Of a stretch of 64,000 nt of DNA, positions 1 to 11,592 are shown piece after piece. Each line of letters starts with the position of its first letter. The stretch's first letter is position 1. A program made the position numbers and the translations under genes. Source of the stretch: Haematobia irritans. Taxonomy: Eukaryota > Arthropoda > Insecta > Diptera > Muscidae. Where the stretch lies: positions 109,438,105 to 109,502,104 of the forward strand of contig NC_134398.1 in the NCBI RefSeq assembly GCF_050003625.1, written 5' to 3'. Below the pieces are notes generated by a model. That model made no database searches. It was not told where the DNA came from and saw only the letters and a program-made list of their open reading frames with translations.

Positions 1-339
1 GCCACATCTAGCCCAGACCCAAGGAAGTGTAAGTTATGGCTTTCATGATATCCATATGAAGGTATACAAAAGCGATCAGCCAAAGGATTCCGAAACGGAC
101 AAGCCTCCGGTAGAGTCAGCAGTGAAAAAAATCTCCTAGCGAAGCCGAAGGAGACATAAAACCTGCAGACTATGGCGAAAATCATATGCGGGAAGTTTCT
201 ACAGGCTCAAGCCTCACCAAAGCTGAACCTGAGAGTCACCGAGATCTGGAAGCCCTTGATGACTCAATTGAAGCGGCTGACGGTGGTTGAAAATTTGGAT
301 GGTTCTACGGTTCCTCCAGATAAATCTTCACCATTGTAA
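1..339 (+). pseudogene. LINE A ORF1, C-terminal remnant
   Basis: The reading frame ending at the TAA at 337-339 matches the last roughly 110 codons of LINE B ORF1 (55698-56696, minus strand). Both contain the stretch read as HYIQMKVYK and end in an acidic segment followed by PPDKSS. A stop and a shift near 135-140 break the frame. In the intact family the end of ORF1 overlaps the start of ORF2, and the same overlap is visible here from 287 to 339. ORF1 proteins of this type bind element RNA; the DUF4780-like core is only seen in the LINE B copy. Confidence 0.7.
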
Positions 340-1192
340 GGCCGCTTGTGCTGCCTTAAAAGTTCTCCTGATGAAAGGAGACATAGATATAATTCTTATT
401 CAAGAACCATACATATATAAGAAAAAGACAAGTGAATTAAGCACTCCGGGTTTCAAACTTTTGCATAATACCGGTAACGATATAAATCGAGCATGTATAA
501 TTGCTAAAAACGAACTAAACTTGTTTTTGTTTCCTTCATTGAGCAATGCAGACACTGTCGTAGCCAGTCTAGAGATATCCAAATGCAAATATTGGGTATC
601 TTCGGTCTACATGGGACATGATAGGGAGATGCCACTCTGTGCCGTTAAGACCTTAGTTGAGGAGTCACTAAAAACGAAGACAAAACTCATTATGGGATGC
701 GATGCAAATGCACATCATAGTATTTGAGGAAGTAGTGATACTAATGCAAGGGGAGAGTCGCTAATAGAGTTTATTTTGCGTACTAACCTGGTAGTTTGCA
801 ATAAGGAAGATGCATCAACCTTCGTCACCAGGAACAGACAAGAGGTTTTGGACGTCACTTTGACCTCTCCGGAACTGAATGATAAGATATCTGAGTGGCA
901 AGTTTTGAGGGAACATAGCTTCTCAGATCATCGCTACATCAGTTTCAGATTGGCTGTTCGTACTTCAAAGACCATATTTCCGCCAAATGTTAGAAAAGCT
1001 GATTGGAATAGGTATAGGGAATCGTTCAATTTGATGATACCGGAAATGCCAGAGACAAATATGAGAACTGTGCAAGATATCGAACACGCAGTGGAGCGGA
1101 TTACTAAGGCCTTCAACATGTCACTGAAAGCTGCTTGCCCAAGAATAAAGTCAAGGGAAAAAATCGGAAGCCATGGTGGACTACGGAGTTAA
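287..1192 (+). pseudogene. LINE A ORF2, endonuclease domain (broken)
   Basis: Two in-register reading frames (287-727 and 776-1192) form an exonuclease-endonuclease-phosphatase (EEP) fold domain that would nick target DNA for target-primed reverse transcription. Visible motifs are LQINLHH at the N-terminus, the catalytic LIQEPY glutamate, SSVYMGHD, GCDANAHH and the C-terminal FSDHRYISF (SDH) motif. A TGA at 725-727 replaces the tryptophan codon of the expected HSIWGSS, so a single-codon change separates the two frames. A further frameshift after 1190 cuts the domain from the RT. Confidence 0.85.
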
Positions 1193-1323
1193 GTAATATG
1201 AGGAAATCCTGCAGGAAGCTCTTTAACAAAGCAAAGTCCACAGGAGCTCCGGAGGATTGGGACACTTACAAGATGAATGTGAATATAAACGAGAACTGAG
1301 AAGGTCTCAACAAAACTCTTGGG

Positions 1324-3734
1324 ATGATTACTGTAGCAGTATTGAGAATACGTCAGGCTTCCAGACTACGGAAGGTACTAGCATCCACTAACACCGCTCC
1401 AGGTTTCATTAAAACATCAGAGGGAAATTGGACAACGTCCAGTGAGGAGACGTTGGAGGTACTTTTGGACACACACTTCCCTGGAAATCAGACGGTTGAA
1501 CCATGTTCTGGCGGTGTAACAGAGGCTCAGCGGTCATTTCCTATCGAGGAAATTGTGTCGGAATCTAGAATAAAATGGGCTTTAAATAGCTTTGGACCAT
1601 TCAAATCCCCCGGACCTGATGGAATTACTCCGGCGGAATTACAAGCAGTGGCTGAAAGAATTATCCCCTGGTTGACGGTGATATATAAACGATGTTTAAA
1701 CTTAGCATATATTCCAGAAAAGTGGAGGGAAACAAAAGTCGTCTTAATACCTAAAGCAGGAAAAGCCTCTCACTCGCGTGCGAAGGATTTCCGACCAATC
1801 AGCTTATCCTCATTCCCACTTAAGACCCTGGAGAGGATGATAGACATATATCTTAGAACTAGCGGATTCAAGTTTGCTCTCGAAACGACAGCATGCATAC
1901 TCGAAGGGCAGGTCTACTGAGACCGCATTGCATGAACTAGTCAGCTTTATTGAAAGCTCACTATCTGTCGTGGCGTTTCTAGACATCGATCAATAATGTC
2001 CATCCGAGCTCGATATTAAATGGAGTGACAACTCTGAATGTTGATCAAGGTATACTTAGGCTGTTAGACGAAATTCTAATAAAGAGACGTATTTCAGCCT
2101 CACTAGGGCAAGCAAACATACAAAGGTATGTGAACAGAGGCACTCCCCAAGGAGGAGTTCTATCACCTCTTCTTTGGAATGTTGCTATAAACAACCTTCT
2201 GGTTTCCCTAGAAAAAGAAAGGATAAAAGTGGTGGCATACGCAGATGATGTGGCGCTAACAGTCAGGGGAAAATTCCCATCCACAATCAGAGATATTATA
2301 CAGAGAGCTCGCCGGATGATTGAGAAATGGGCGAAAGATAATGGTCTTGGTATAAATCCAGCAAAGACAGAACTAGTCATGTACTGCAAAGATCGCAAAA
2401 CTCTCACGGTTAGGCCCATTTCCTTAGGGGGTACTGAAATTCCCTTTGGTGAGTGTGCAAAATACCTTGGCGTTATTTTGGACAGGAAGCTGAATTTTAG
2501 GCTTAATATTGAAGAGAGGGCGAGAAAAGCCACGGTAGCTTTGTACTCGTGCAAAAAGTCAGTAGGGAAAAAGTGGGGACTAAAACCAAAAATTGTTCAT
2601 TGGCTATACACGGCAGTAGTTAGACCTATAATGCTATATGGTGTTGTAGTCTGGTGGCCGGCACTTCAGAAACCGACTTGTTTAGATAAAGTTCAGCGTA
2701 TGGCGAGCTTATGTATCTCAGGCCCATTTAGTAAGACAGGAACAGACTCCCTTAATGTCATGCTACATCTATTGCCTTTAGACATTTTGGCCAAACAGTC
2801 AGCTGCAACAACGGCTGTGCGGTTGCGCCAGCTATCGTTGTGGTCGGAAAAAATGTACGGTTATAGTTCGGTCCTCAAAGTAATGCCAGATGTGCCTAAC
2901 GTAGTGGATTACACCCTGGCAAAACCACTTTTCGACAAAAAGTTTGAAACTCTAATTCCCAACAGTGAGGCGTGGTGTACACAGACCCCGGGGAATAAAA
3001 GATATATAGATTTCTATACTGATGCCTTCAAATTGAATGGACAAGTAGGGTTCGGAGTATATTCTAAAGATCTGGAAATTCGAATAGCGAAAAGATTACA
3101 TAATCACTGTAGTGTTTTTCAGGCTGAAATATTAGCAATAAGAGAGGTGGTGAATTGGCTGAGAAGTAATGTTCCAACAAATATTGGCATTAATATATAC
3201 TCAGACAGTCAACTTGCAATAAAATCTTTGGACTCTGTGTTCCTTAACTCGAAAACGGCCATAGACTGCCGCAAATCTCTCAACGAGATGGCTGAGCAGT
3301 ACAATATTCACCTAATATGGGTGCCTGGCCATAGGAACATACCGGGGAACTGCGAAGCAGATGTGTTAGCAAGGCTAGGAACTTCCCCTTATCAATGGGA
3401 ACTAGAATCTGTTGGTATGCCTCTAGCCACCTGCAAGCTCTTACTGCGTGAGAAGGCGGTTATGATGGCCAATATTCGATGGGAAAATTGCAAGGGTTGT
3501 AACGACACCAAGCAAATATTGCCCCATTTAAACTTAAACCGCACACTAGATATGCTAGTGTTCTCAAGGCGTCAGATAGCACTCCTGATATCTGCTATAA
3601 CGGGTCGCTGCCTGATAGGCGAATTTGCAAAAACTATAGGTGCGAAGTATAATGACTATTGTATAAGCTGTCATGATGTGGAGGAAAATGAATCAATTAA
3701 ACACCTCTTGTGTGAGTGTCCTGTTTTTGTGTAA
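1324..3734 (+). pseudogene. LINE A ORF2, reverse transcriptase and RNase H
   Basis: The first frame (1324-1920) holds the RT finger motifs, including the FKSPGPDGITP block and DFRPISLSS. A frameshift at about 1900-2025 removes part of the palm. The second frame (2025-3734, 569 codons) has GTPQGGVLSPLLWN, the catalytic YADD box (VVAYADDVAL), a thumb, and an RNase H domain with YTDAF, QAEILAI, YSDSQLAIKS and WVPGHRNIPGNCEAD. The C-terminal cysteine-histidine cluster CISCHDVEENESIKHLLCEC is intact. The protein copied element RNA at the nicked target. It is inactive here because of the shift. Confidence 0.9.
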
Positions 3735-3998
3735 GGCGTAAGCGAATTTTAGAAGCATATTGTTTTGGATTACTGGCTGACCTGGAAAACGTTAACTTAA
3801 GCAGTTTGTTAATGTTTTTGGAGCAATCTGGTTGGTTCCACAAAAGTAAATAATAGAGAAGGTTCAGTGGTTAAGACTAGAAGTGCCCATATGTAATAGG
3901 TACTTTTAGTTAAATGTGGTATCACAATGGACTGAATAGTCTAAGTGAGCCAGAAATTTAATCGGGCTGCCACTTTAACCTAACCTAAACTAACCTAA
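3735..3998 (+). other. LINE A 3' UTR with TAACC-type pentamer tail
   Basis: This non-coding segment includes a block at about 3913-3975 (ATGTGGTATCACAATGGACT and following) that recurs, reversed, in LINE B (42199-42280) and at the 3' end of the tRNA-derived SINE at 60029-60372. The tail at 3975-3998 consists of imperfect TAACC pentamers instead of poly-A. The shared block is probably the RT recognition signal for the family. Confidence 0.8.
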
Positions 3999-4009
3999 TA
4001 GTGATGTAG

Positions 4010-5084
4010 GTGGGCATGACAGGAAATAGTGGTGAGACGTCAGCGGGAAATGCACAGATAAGGGACATACATCGCTCACCAGATCCAGGGGTGACAGGAA
4101 CTTCCCAGCGGATGACCAATTCAGCTGGTGCTAGTCACGGTGGTATTAATCAAGAATTAGGACAGACAGGCGGTAGAAGTTCCGAGATCTCGGATTCTGT
4201 GAATGATAAAAATGGACAAATTAGAATAAGGATAGATAAACTCGGTTTGCTATTTGATGGGAATACCTCTCATATGAGTGTAGAAGATTTCATCTTCTGT
4301 GTAGAATGCCTCCAGGCCCAGTATAACATACCGTGGGCAGAGATATTACGGGATTTCCGTGTGTTGTTGTCTGGAGCAGCATATGAATCGTATTGGCTCA
4401 ATACGAAAACTGGTACCTTCTCAGACTGACCGTCACTGAGTCATGCGCTAGGCCGTCAATACCAAACTGTAAGATCGACGTTTGAGCTGATGAGAGACCT
4501 GTCGGATAGGAAACAACGGAGTAATGACTATTGATGAATATTTTCTTGTAATGTGTCAACTTCGGTCCAAGTTGCTACAACCTATTTCAGAGTATGACAT
4601 GATAAAAATCCTTAAAAGAAACGTAAAGGAAAGTTTGGGGAGAATCGTATACCCTATGATGATTTCATCGGTGGATCACTTACGCATAGAGTGCAAAGAG
4701 GCGGAAAGGAATTTTCCGCGTAGGTATATGAGGAATACAGTGCCACCAACACGGCCGAATAGAGTCGTAAGTGAGGTTTATGTGGATGAGGAATTGTTGG
4801 CTGATGAGGCATCTGAATATGCAAATATGGATGAGGTGGCCACACTCGAAAGGGGTCAGGATAGTGGCAGAGGCTTGCTTTTGTGCTGGAATTGTCGCAG
4901 TCCAGGACATCTTTTTAGGGACTGTCCTTCACCTAAACGACCACTTTTTTATTATCGATGTGGAGGGCCAAATGTGACAACCCCAAATTGTCCGACGTGC
5001 AACAAGGAGGGAAGCCCGAATCGGGGTGCCGGGAAATCAGGAACCCTGCGCCGGACCGAAGATCCTGTAACGAGACAATCATAA
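4010..5084 (+). pseudogene. Gypsy A gag (broken)
   Basis: Two frames (4010-4429 and 4524-5084) join through a frameshift at about 4425-4520 into a Gag-type protein. It has a retrotransposon-gag capsid region and a C-terminal zinc knuckle CWNCRSPGHLFRDC (C-X2-C-X4-H-X4-C). A second knuckle (YYRCGGPNVTTPNCPTC) has lost its first cysteine. Gag would package the genomic RNA. The following protease frame overlaps it from about 4958. Confidence 0.75.
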
Positions 5085-5994
5085 TGAGCGCTAGCAATAA
5101 AACAATAGGAGATAATGAGGATTTGAGGGAGGCTGAGATGAACTTTCAGCCCGGTATGAGACATTATTTGCCGATTGATATCCGGGAGGACAATTATAGA
5201 AAGACTAGAGAGAGGATATTTGGTAATTATGAAGGTAAGGGAAAAATTTCGAATAGGATTAAGAAGTTAAGAGATAAGTTCATGGAAAGGTGCCACATGA
5301 TAGGACTGGTAGTGGATTCTATAAAAAGGGTAACAGGAAAGGAGAATGATCCTAGGGTTTACATCGGGGTAAAAATAGAAGGGGAACCAATATCAGGACT
5401 GTTAGACTCTGGGGCATCAGTTAGCATATTAGGTAGGGGTGTAAGGAATTGATAGATACATTGAATCTTATTGTTCAGCCACTGGTGACTAACGTGAAGA
5501 CTGCCAGTGGGCAACAACACAGGATATTGGGAAAGCCAAATGTGTCAATGAAGTACAAGGATCAGGAATTTCAGATGCTATTGTATCTGTGTCCTGATTT
5601 GGAACAACGCTTGTATTTAGGAATAGATTTCTGGAGAAAATTTGAACTGGCGCCGGAGGTTATAGGTGTTAATGAACTTAGTATAGATAATATAGATAAG
5701 GGAATATTATATCCGAACGCGGAGTACAGGATGAAACCCCACGTATTGTCAGCTGAGCAACAGGAACAACTGAATGAGGTTATTAGAGGTTTTGATTTAT
5801 TTGAGGAAAAGGGTTTAGGGCGAACGACACAAGAGATTCATTCGATCCAATTGATAGAGGGTGCAGTTCCAATAAAGGACAGATATTATCCTATTTCACC
5901 GGCAGTTCAGGAGATAGTTCATAAGGAAATTGATAATATGTTAGAATTGGGAGTAATCGAGGAAAGTGAGAGCCCTTTTCATTTATTTAGATGA
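4958..5994 (+). pseudogene. Gypsy A protease and RT amino-terminal part
   Basis: Frames 4958-5452 and 5449-5994 carry an aspartic protease with the active-site motif LLDSGASVSILG (about 5398-5437) and the C-terminal flap-type LGIDFW. The start of the RT follows (IHSIQLIEGAVPIKDRYYPISP and VIEESESPF). The RT frame then runs into a stop at 5992 because the central part of the polymerase is missing. Confidence 0.8.
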
Positions 5995-6514
5995 CTTGTT
6001 GGTGATATCTAGCACTTTTGATGATCATTTACGACTCCTGAAGGAGGTATCGGAAAGCTTGAAAAAGGCCAATTTGACAATCGCGTAGAAGAAGTCGCAA
6101 TTTTGTTTTCAGGAATTAAAATATTTAGGTTTTATCATCGGTGGAGGTAATTTGAGGACGGATCCGGAGAAGGTTGAAGCAGTTAGGAAGATAAAGTTGC
6201 CTAAAAGTACTAGAGAGGTGAGAAGCTTTTTGGGGACCGCGGGGTGGTACCGAAGATTTATAAAAGATTTTGCCTCCATCTCAGCACCATTGACCGACAC
6301 ACTAAAGAAGACAAAAAAATTTACTATGACACCAGCCGCTGCAGAATCTTTTGAGAAATTAAAGAAGGCCTTAACGACGGCACCGGTATTACATCACGCG
6401 GATTTTTCCAAGCGATTTTATATTCAATGTGACGCATCCGATTATGGGGTTGGGGCGGTCTTATACCAAATCAATGACAAGAATGAGGAACACCCCATAG
6501 CATTTTACTACTAA
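5980..6514 (+). pseudogene. Gypsy A RT carboxy-terminal part with internal deletion
   Basis: At about 5978-5985 the sequence jumps from the RT finger motif VIEESESPF straight to the catalytic YLDDLLVIS box, so roughly 100 codons of fingers and palm are deleted. The YLDD box itself survives in a different frame. The thumb (6152-6514) has FLGTAGWYRRFIKDFA, and the RNase H start has CDASDYGVGAVL. A stop at 6512-6514 breaks the next motif. The deletion alone inactivates the enzyme. Confidence 0.8.
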
Positions 6515-6562
6515 AAGTTAAGTTCGCGCCAGAAAAATTATACGGTTACAGAGAAGGAATAT

Positions 6563-8016
6563 TTGGCAGCAGTAATGGCCATCAAGAAATTTCGACCCTA
6601 CGTGGAAATGATGCCTTTTACGGTAATCACGGACCACGCCCGTTTGAAGTGGCTTATGTCACTTAACGATTTGAGCGGACGACTGGCTAGATGGTCACTG
6701 CAGTTACAGACATTCAACTTTGAGATAGAACATCGTAAGGGAAGAGACAACGTTGTAGCCGACATGTTATCCCGGGCTCCACAAACTGTTGTAGAGGCTA
6801 TCAGTGAGGAGGAATTGATAGATTTTGAGGCCAGCGAATTTGAATGTGAGGAATACAAAGAGCTAATTAAAAGTTTCAATGAAAATTCGGATAGGTTATC
6901 GGATTTGAAAATTTCAGTGGGAAAGGTCTTTAAGAGGACAAGATTTAACTGGCAAGACGATACTGAAAGTATATGGAAGTTGTGGGTCCCAAAGTCGCTG
7001 ACCTATTCTATCATTGAGAGAGCTCATAGTAATACTACTTCGGCGCATGGAGGGGTAGCTAAGACCGCGGAGAGAGTGAAGAGATTTTTCTATTGGCCTA
7101 AGATGGCATGCCAAATTCGGGAGTTTGTGCGATCATGTCAGGTCTGTAAGGAGACGAAATCGGATAATCAAAATATGATGCCGGCGATTGGACAGGAAGT
7201 AGTTACGGAAAGACCTTTTCAGAAATTGTATATAGACGTCTTGGGTAAATATCCGAGATCCAGGAAGGGAAACTGTTACATATTCATTGCTTTAGTTCAT
7301 TTTACCAAGTTTGTGTTTCTTAAGGCGATGAGAGAGGCCACGACCAATAATGTGGTACAATTTTTGGTGCAGGAAATTTTCCACAAATTTGGAGTGCCCG
7401 AAGTAATACATAGTGACAAGGGATCACAATTTGTGGCGAAATGTTTTGAGAGAATTATTAATGTATATGGGATAAAACATTTGAGAACAGCTGTGTATTC
7501 TCCCCAATCAAATGCAGCTGAGCGGGTAAATCAATCAGGACCACCGAGACTGGGACCTATACCTATCGGAGATAGAGTGTGCTTTAAGGACATCCATTCA
7601 TTCAGATACCGGCGTGACACCATTTTTTGCCCTTTTCGGATTCCATAGGTACTCAAATGAATCGGACTATAGACTTGCAAGGAAGCTTCAGTCATTAAGC
7701 GACCATGAAATTAATGAAATGACCCGGAATGAAAAGATGGAAGTTATTTGGGAAGGTATCAGGAAAAATATGCATACTGCGTACGAACGGAGCGCGGGAA
7801 GATACAACAGGAGGGCACGTGAAGTTAGTCCCAGGACAGGAAGTATATAGAAGAAATAATGTATTGAGTAATTTTGGGAAGAATTTAAATGCCAAGTTTT
7901 GCAGGAAATTTCTGAAGTGCCGAATTTTAAGACCAGTGGGGAATAATATGTTTGAGTTGGAATCACTGGATGGTAAACCAATTGGAATATTTCATGCAAA
8001 GGACATAAAGCTATAA
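6563..8016 (+). pseudogene. Gypsy A RNase H and integrase
   Basis: The frame 6563-7648 carries the end of RNase H (RKGRDNVVADMLSR), the integrase HHCC zinc finger (H-X3-H region at AHSNTTSAHGG, then CQVCKE) and the DDE core (IDVLGKYP, HSDKGSQF, QSNAAERVNQS). A deletion and frameshift at about 7530-7615 remove part of the region after the catalytic glutamate. The C-terminal domain continues in frames 7614-7850 and 7729-8016 to the stop after KDIKL. This enzyme would have inserted the element cDNA. Confidence 0.8.
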
Positions 8017-8667
8017 AGTGCAATAGTATTATCTGTGATATAGTTAAGATGCAATACTAGTATTAGGAACACTCAATGAGAAATTATATAGACTAATGGC
8101 GTTTTCTTTTCTTGTATAAAATGCGCACTTTTCTTTTGCATTTTGCCCGGAAAATGTACCTTTTAGGTTCTTATCTAAAAAAAATTACGCATTCTGTACA
8201 GACAGAATGAAGGCAAAGCATTGTTTTCAGAAACGAAAACACCATAAGTGTTCGCCTGGTATATGTCGTAAGGTGCCTGATTATACCATTATAACATTAT
8301 ACCTGATTATAACCAATCATGAAATGTTTCAAAATGTTAACCTTCAGAGAAACAACCGAACGATTTATACAATAGAAGAGTTCACAGGGACAAAATGTTA
8401 GTAATGTTTTTCAGTGTCAGTTTTGTATACGTACTTGGTAGCAATTAGATTTCCAGGATCATGAATAGTGGTTATATTTCAAGGGCAACAAACGAGTGTT
8501 TTCCAGTACCCCAGGTACCTGAAACGGAACGAAACACACACAACAACACACGGAACAAGGTCTCCGACCCTGGAGTTTTGTTGCGGGTGGTCAGGAGGCG
8601 GAACGTTAGGGGCCCTGCAAAGATGGGAACCGTAGGAGACCTGCTGGACAAGGAATGAGGAGAGGGT
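8017..8667 (+). other. Gypsy A region between integrase and candidate LTR
   Basis: No recognisable coding region is visible. Two short frames (8207-8401 and 8461-8658) show no known motif. This is probably the element's 3' untranslated part. Confidence 0.4.
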
Positions 8668-8962
8668 TGTATTTGATTTATTTACTGTACCAGGGAATTT
8701 GTCCACACGATGTTGTATGTATGCACATGGAGGGATATAGTATGTCCAGGAATAGTATGCCCGATGTCCTTTTAATTGTGGCTGTCAAAGGGTAAAGGGA
8801 CAGCACATTCAATGTATTTATGTCGTATGGGGTACCGGGACAGCACATTCGATAATTTTATGTCGTATGGGTGCACGGGGGCAGCAGTTGCATGGACAAA
8901 TAAATAAATTAAACAATTAATAAAGTTGTCTGTAGTTTCTTTGCCTTTGTTTCTTTTCTGCA
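8668..8962 (+). repeat. Candidate 3' LTR of Gypsy A
   Basis: A purine-rich tract (AAGGAATGAGGAGAGGGT, 8650-8667) sits directly before TGTATTTG, as a polypurine tract before an LTR would. An AATAAAG signal is at 8918-8924 and a CA end at 8961-8962. The segment contains a 40-bp direct repeat (starts at 8797, 8837 and a partial at 8877). No second LTR copy is present to prove the borders. Confidence 0.4.
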
Positions 8963-10427
8963 TCCAACGTGTGCTGTATTTTGTCTAGTTATGCCAGTGA
9001 CGTCAGATGGTGCAGGGAAGTTTTTTTTTGGGATAAGAAGTTATCGATAGGTAGTGACGGTATTTCGGTATGGCAATGCTGGAGGGCAACGTATATGAAA
9101 ATGCGTAGAATTCAAACATGATAAATTCATTCATGGGTCCGTGGTACCCATAGGCGGCAAAGACGCAATAGGATGAATAAGATAGTTTGTTCAAATGAGA
9201 TAGACGATCGGGTTAAGATGGCAACCAGAAAGATGGACGAAGTCATTAGTGAGAAGACATCGTGGTGTTGAGCTGTTTAGGGCAGCAGTATATGTGTGTG
9301 AAAGTTTGAAAAGTGAAAGAAGAAAAAAAACCTTTTTGTACAGGTTAGTAGAGAAAAAGTGAAAAGTGATACTGTGTTTTGTTTTGTTTTGTTTTGTTTT
9401 TTTTTTTTTTTTTTTTTTTTGTGGGAAGAGGAGTAAGACGAAAGGTTTTGTGTTCAAATATAGAATTGTTACAGAATTTTCGAAAGGGACATCTGGCGTG
9501 AGTGGTCAACACGATCGGGGAAGATTTTACGCAAGAATATATATTTTTTTCAAGTGAGTAATTGTGGTTAGAAATGGAAAATAAGGCCATAGTTTCTGAC
9601 AATGGTAATGTTTTTTATAGGAAATTCCTACTTAAAAGAGATTCTGCACTAAGAGGACCAGTTCGTCTCATAAAATTAAGGTAGGAAAACAATCCCAGAA
9701 GTTAAGATAAACCATCGTTTTGTTTGATACTCATGCCGAGTGGTCTGAACCGTCCTAAGAAAAAAACGGCCACTCCTAAACAAACAGGTTGGAGCTGCCC
9801 TGCATAGTTGAGCTCAACACCCCTTTTAACATTCTGTGCGTTTAGAGTCGCCTGGTTGAGACAACCTAACCCATTTACACCAGGTGGCGGAGCGAACGGG
9901 TCTTTGTCCAAGCTATTTGTTGTTGTTGTCTGGGTAGATGACCCGAATAAACGTGAAAGCTCCACTAAAGTAGTATAACAATTGAGTTAAAAAGCTTGCC
10001 GTTAACGACATAGTGATTGGGACATTTTGGCCAGCACGGGGCAAATAAGTGGAGACCCGAATATCTTCGATATGCAAAAGCGTTTTTAGGCGCAATCAAA
10101 AACGAAGATAAAATTAGAAAAATAGAGGAAATCCATCTCTCCATTTCTATAAATCAAGTTAATTTGAAATTTGCATGTCCTTAGTTTGTAAGTTTATGTA
10201 GTTTATTGTAAGGTATTTAGTACAAATTATTTATTTGAGTTTTTTTTTGTTTCTAGAGATATAATTTTTATTTTTTTTTATTTTTATGAACTTAATAAGT
10301 TTTGTAAAGGATTCCCAAAGAATTTCTAATTTTTTTTATTTAGTTCCCACTTCCTCTCGTATAAAATACTACTTTCCTAGCGAGCTTATTAGGTCAGGAT
10401 GAGGGGAAAGCTTTTTATTTGGGATTC
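8963..10427. other. Unassigned intergenic/repetitive DNA
   Basis: I recognise no gene here. The stretch contains a (GTTTT)n run merging into a T tract (9373-9420) and a compositionally distinct GC-richer block at 9720-9960 with an 87-codon open frame on the minus strand that shows no domain I know. The rest is AT-rich. The block at 9720-9960 may be part of an unidentified mobile element. Confidence 0.4.
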
Positions 10428-10431
10428 GAAT

Positions 10432-11447
10432 TGTGTTTTCACTTTGAAGCTGGGGCAAACTCAGGGTGTCCAGGGTCGTTACAAAATATTTATATTTCCA
10501 CAGAAAGAGAAAACACTGACCAGGCTTTATTTATGTTTTCATTCAACGTTATAATTTAATTAGTCTCATACACAACATTAACACTATATTCACACACATC
10601 TACATAAACACAGATTCGTACGGCCAGAGACGATGGACGAAGATGCGGACGTAGATAAAAACTGATGACAGGCACAGCGACAGTAACGATGGCGCAGTTG
10701 TAACAACAACCACGGACGACAGCGACGGAGCGGTTGTAACGACAACCACTACCGGCGACGATGGCGCAGTTGTAACAACAACCACGGGCGGCAGCGACGA
10801 TGATGCGCGGTTGTAACGACAACCACTACTGGCGGCGATGACGCAGTTGTAACAACAACCACGGGCGACCGCGACGATGATGCGTAGTTGTAACGACAAC
10901 CACGGGCGGCGGCGATGGAGCGGTTGTAAAGACAACCACTACCGGCGACGGTGCGCAGTTGTAACAACAACCACGGGCGACAATGGAGCGGTTGTAACGA
11001 CAACCACTGATTACCGGGGCTCGAGTGTTAGAAAAGGGGAAGTTACAACTTTCCCACTTCACTAGCAGTCTAAATAGTAATATTTTGGTCACTGCGTTAC
11101 AACGCTATGAACCCAAAATAGTCCTACCTGTTGGCCGGCTACTGGCGAACTGACTGCTCTTGTGCGAGTACTTGCCTTTTATATGTTCACTCACATACCC
11201 GCGATGCCAACTTACTGGTGTTACTTGGGTTGCCAATGCGTCCTACAACACAGTCGATACAACTCTACATTCTTAATGCACGATCTCTCCGCCAGGGTGA
11301 TTTCCGTTACCCCCATAACACATTCGAAATTAGTAATGATTTCTACATAAGTAATTTGTGTTCTTTATGATAGTACATAAAGAAACAAGTACTTTGGAAA
11401 ATATAAACCATGTGGACAAAAACGAGTGGACGACTTTTGTCCTCACA
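10432..11447 (-). repeat. Gypsy B 3' LTR
   Basis: The LTR runs (minus strand) from TGTGAGGAC at 11447 to ACACA at 10432. Its sequence recurs in the 5' LTR pieces at 19104-20296, 26310-27504 and 34056-34813. Relative to those it lacks an 8-base stretch (TAACGACG) next to the terminus. It has a shorter minisatellite and no solo LTR, BEL or retroposon insertion. This dates those insertions to after integration and makes 10432-11447 the cleanest copy of the LTR. Confidence 0.85.
10674..11010. repeat. Hairpin minisatellite inside the Gypsy B LTR
   Basis: The array is built of alternating cores GTTGTAACAACAACCACGGG and GGTTGTAACGACAACCACTA separated by GC-rich GGCGGCGACGATG-type spacers. GGTTGT-AACG-ACAACC is a perfect 6-bp inverted repeat around four bases, so every unit can fold. 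Corresponding arrays are at 19838-20236 and 27046-27444 and are about 60 bases longer. Long open frames over it (valine-threonine repeats) are by-products of the periodicity. Confidence 0.85.
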
Positions 11448-11463
11448 TTGCCCCTCCTTCTCC
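11448..11463 (-). other. Gypsy B polypurine tract
   Basis: On the minus strand GGAGAAGGAGGGGCAA directly precedes the LTR start TGTGAGGAC. This is the position and composition expected of the plus-strand DNA primer. Confidence 0.75.
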
Positions 11464-11592
11464 AAGAAATGTGTGTTTTCTAGTATTCACGTTATAGCCA
11501 GTATAACCTGATAGCAGCACTTTAAGGTCCAGGGATCATTTGGGTGGCTGTCGTGTTGCATATATGTTACTGTAGGTAACGGGTTCCTTCCT

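Larger units (their letters stand above)
1..3998 (+). mobile_element. LINE A: I-superfamily (LOA/R1-like) non-LTR retrotransposon, 5' end outside window
   Basis: The element reads in order: end of ORF1, an apurinic-type endonuclease, reverse transcriptase, RNase H, a CCHC-like tail and a 3' UTR ending in TAACC-type pentamers. An RNase H domain after the RT is typical of the I superfamily. The layout and endonuclease motifs suggest the LOA or R1 side of it, but I cannot fix the clade. Frameshifts and stops near 725, 1195, 1290 and 1920 make it inactive. A second copy, LINE B, lies on the minus strand at 42194-56809 and supplies the missing 5' part. The tail abuts Gypsy A directly at about 4000. 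Confidence 0.9.
4010..8962 (+). mobile_element. Gypsy A: decayed Ty3/gypsy LTR retrotransposon
   Basis: Gag, protease, RT, RNase H and integrase follow one another on the plus strand, which is the Ty3/gypsy order. There is no 5' LTR, since LINE A ends only about 10 bases upstream. A possible 3' LTR starts near 8668. At least five frameshifts or deletions are visible, so the copy is old compared with Gypsy B. The clade is not determined. Confidence 0.85.

Noticed and set aside
9366..9557. 63-codon plus-strand frame over a poly-T run
   Set aside because: Phenylalanine run caused by the (GTTTT)n/T tract; no support.
9702..9965. 87-codon minus-strand ORF as a host gene
   Set aside because: No motif, start context or exon structure; composition suggests part of an unidentified repeat.
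10556..11092. Long minus-strand open frames rich in valine and threonine (also at 19729-20286 and 26937-27494)
   Set aside because: They lie wholly in the LTR minisatellite and arise from its period; several frames are open at once and no domain is seen.
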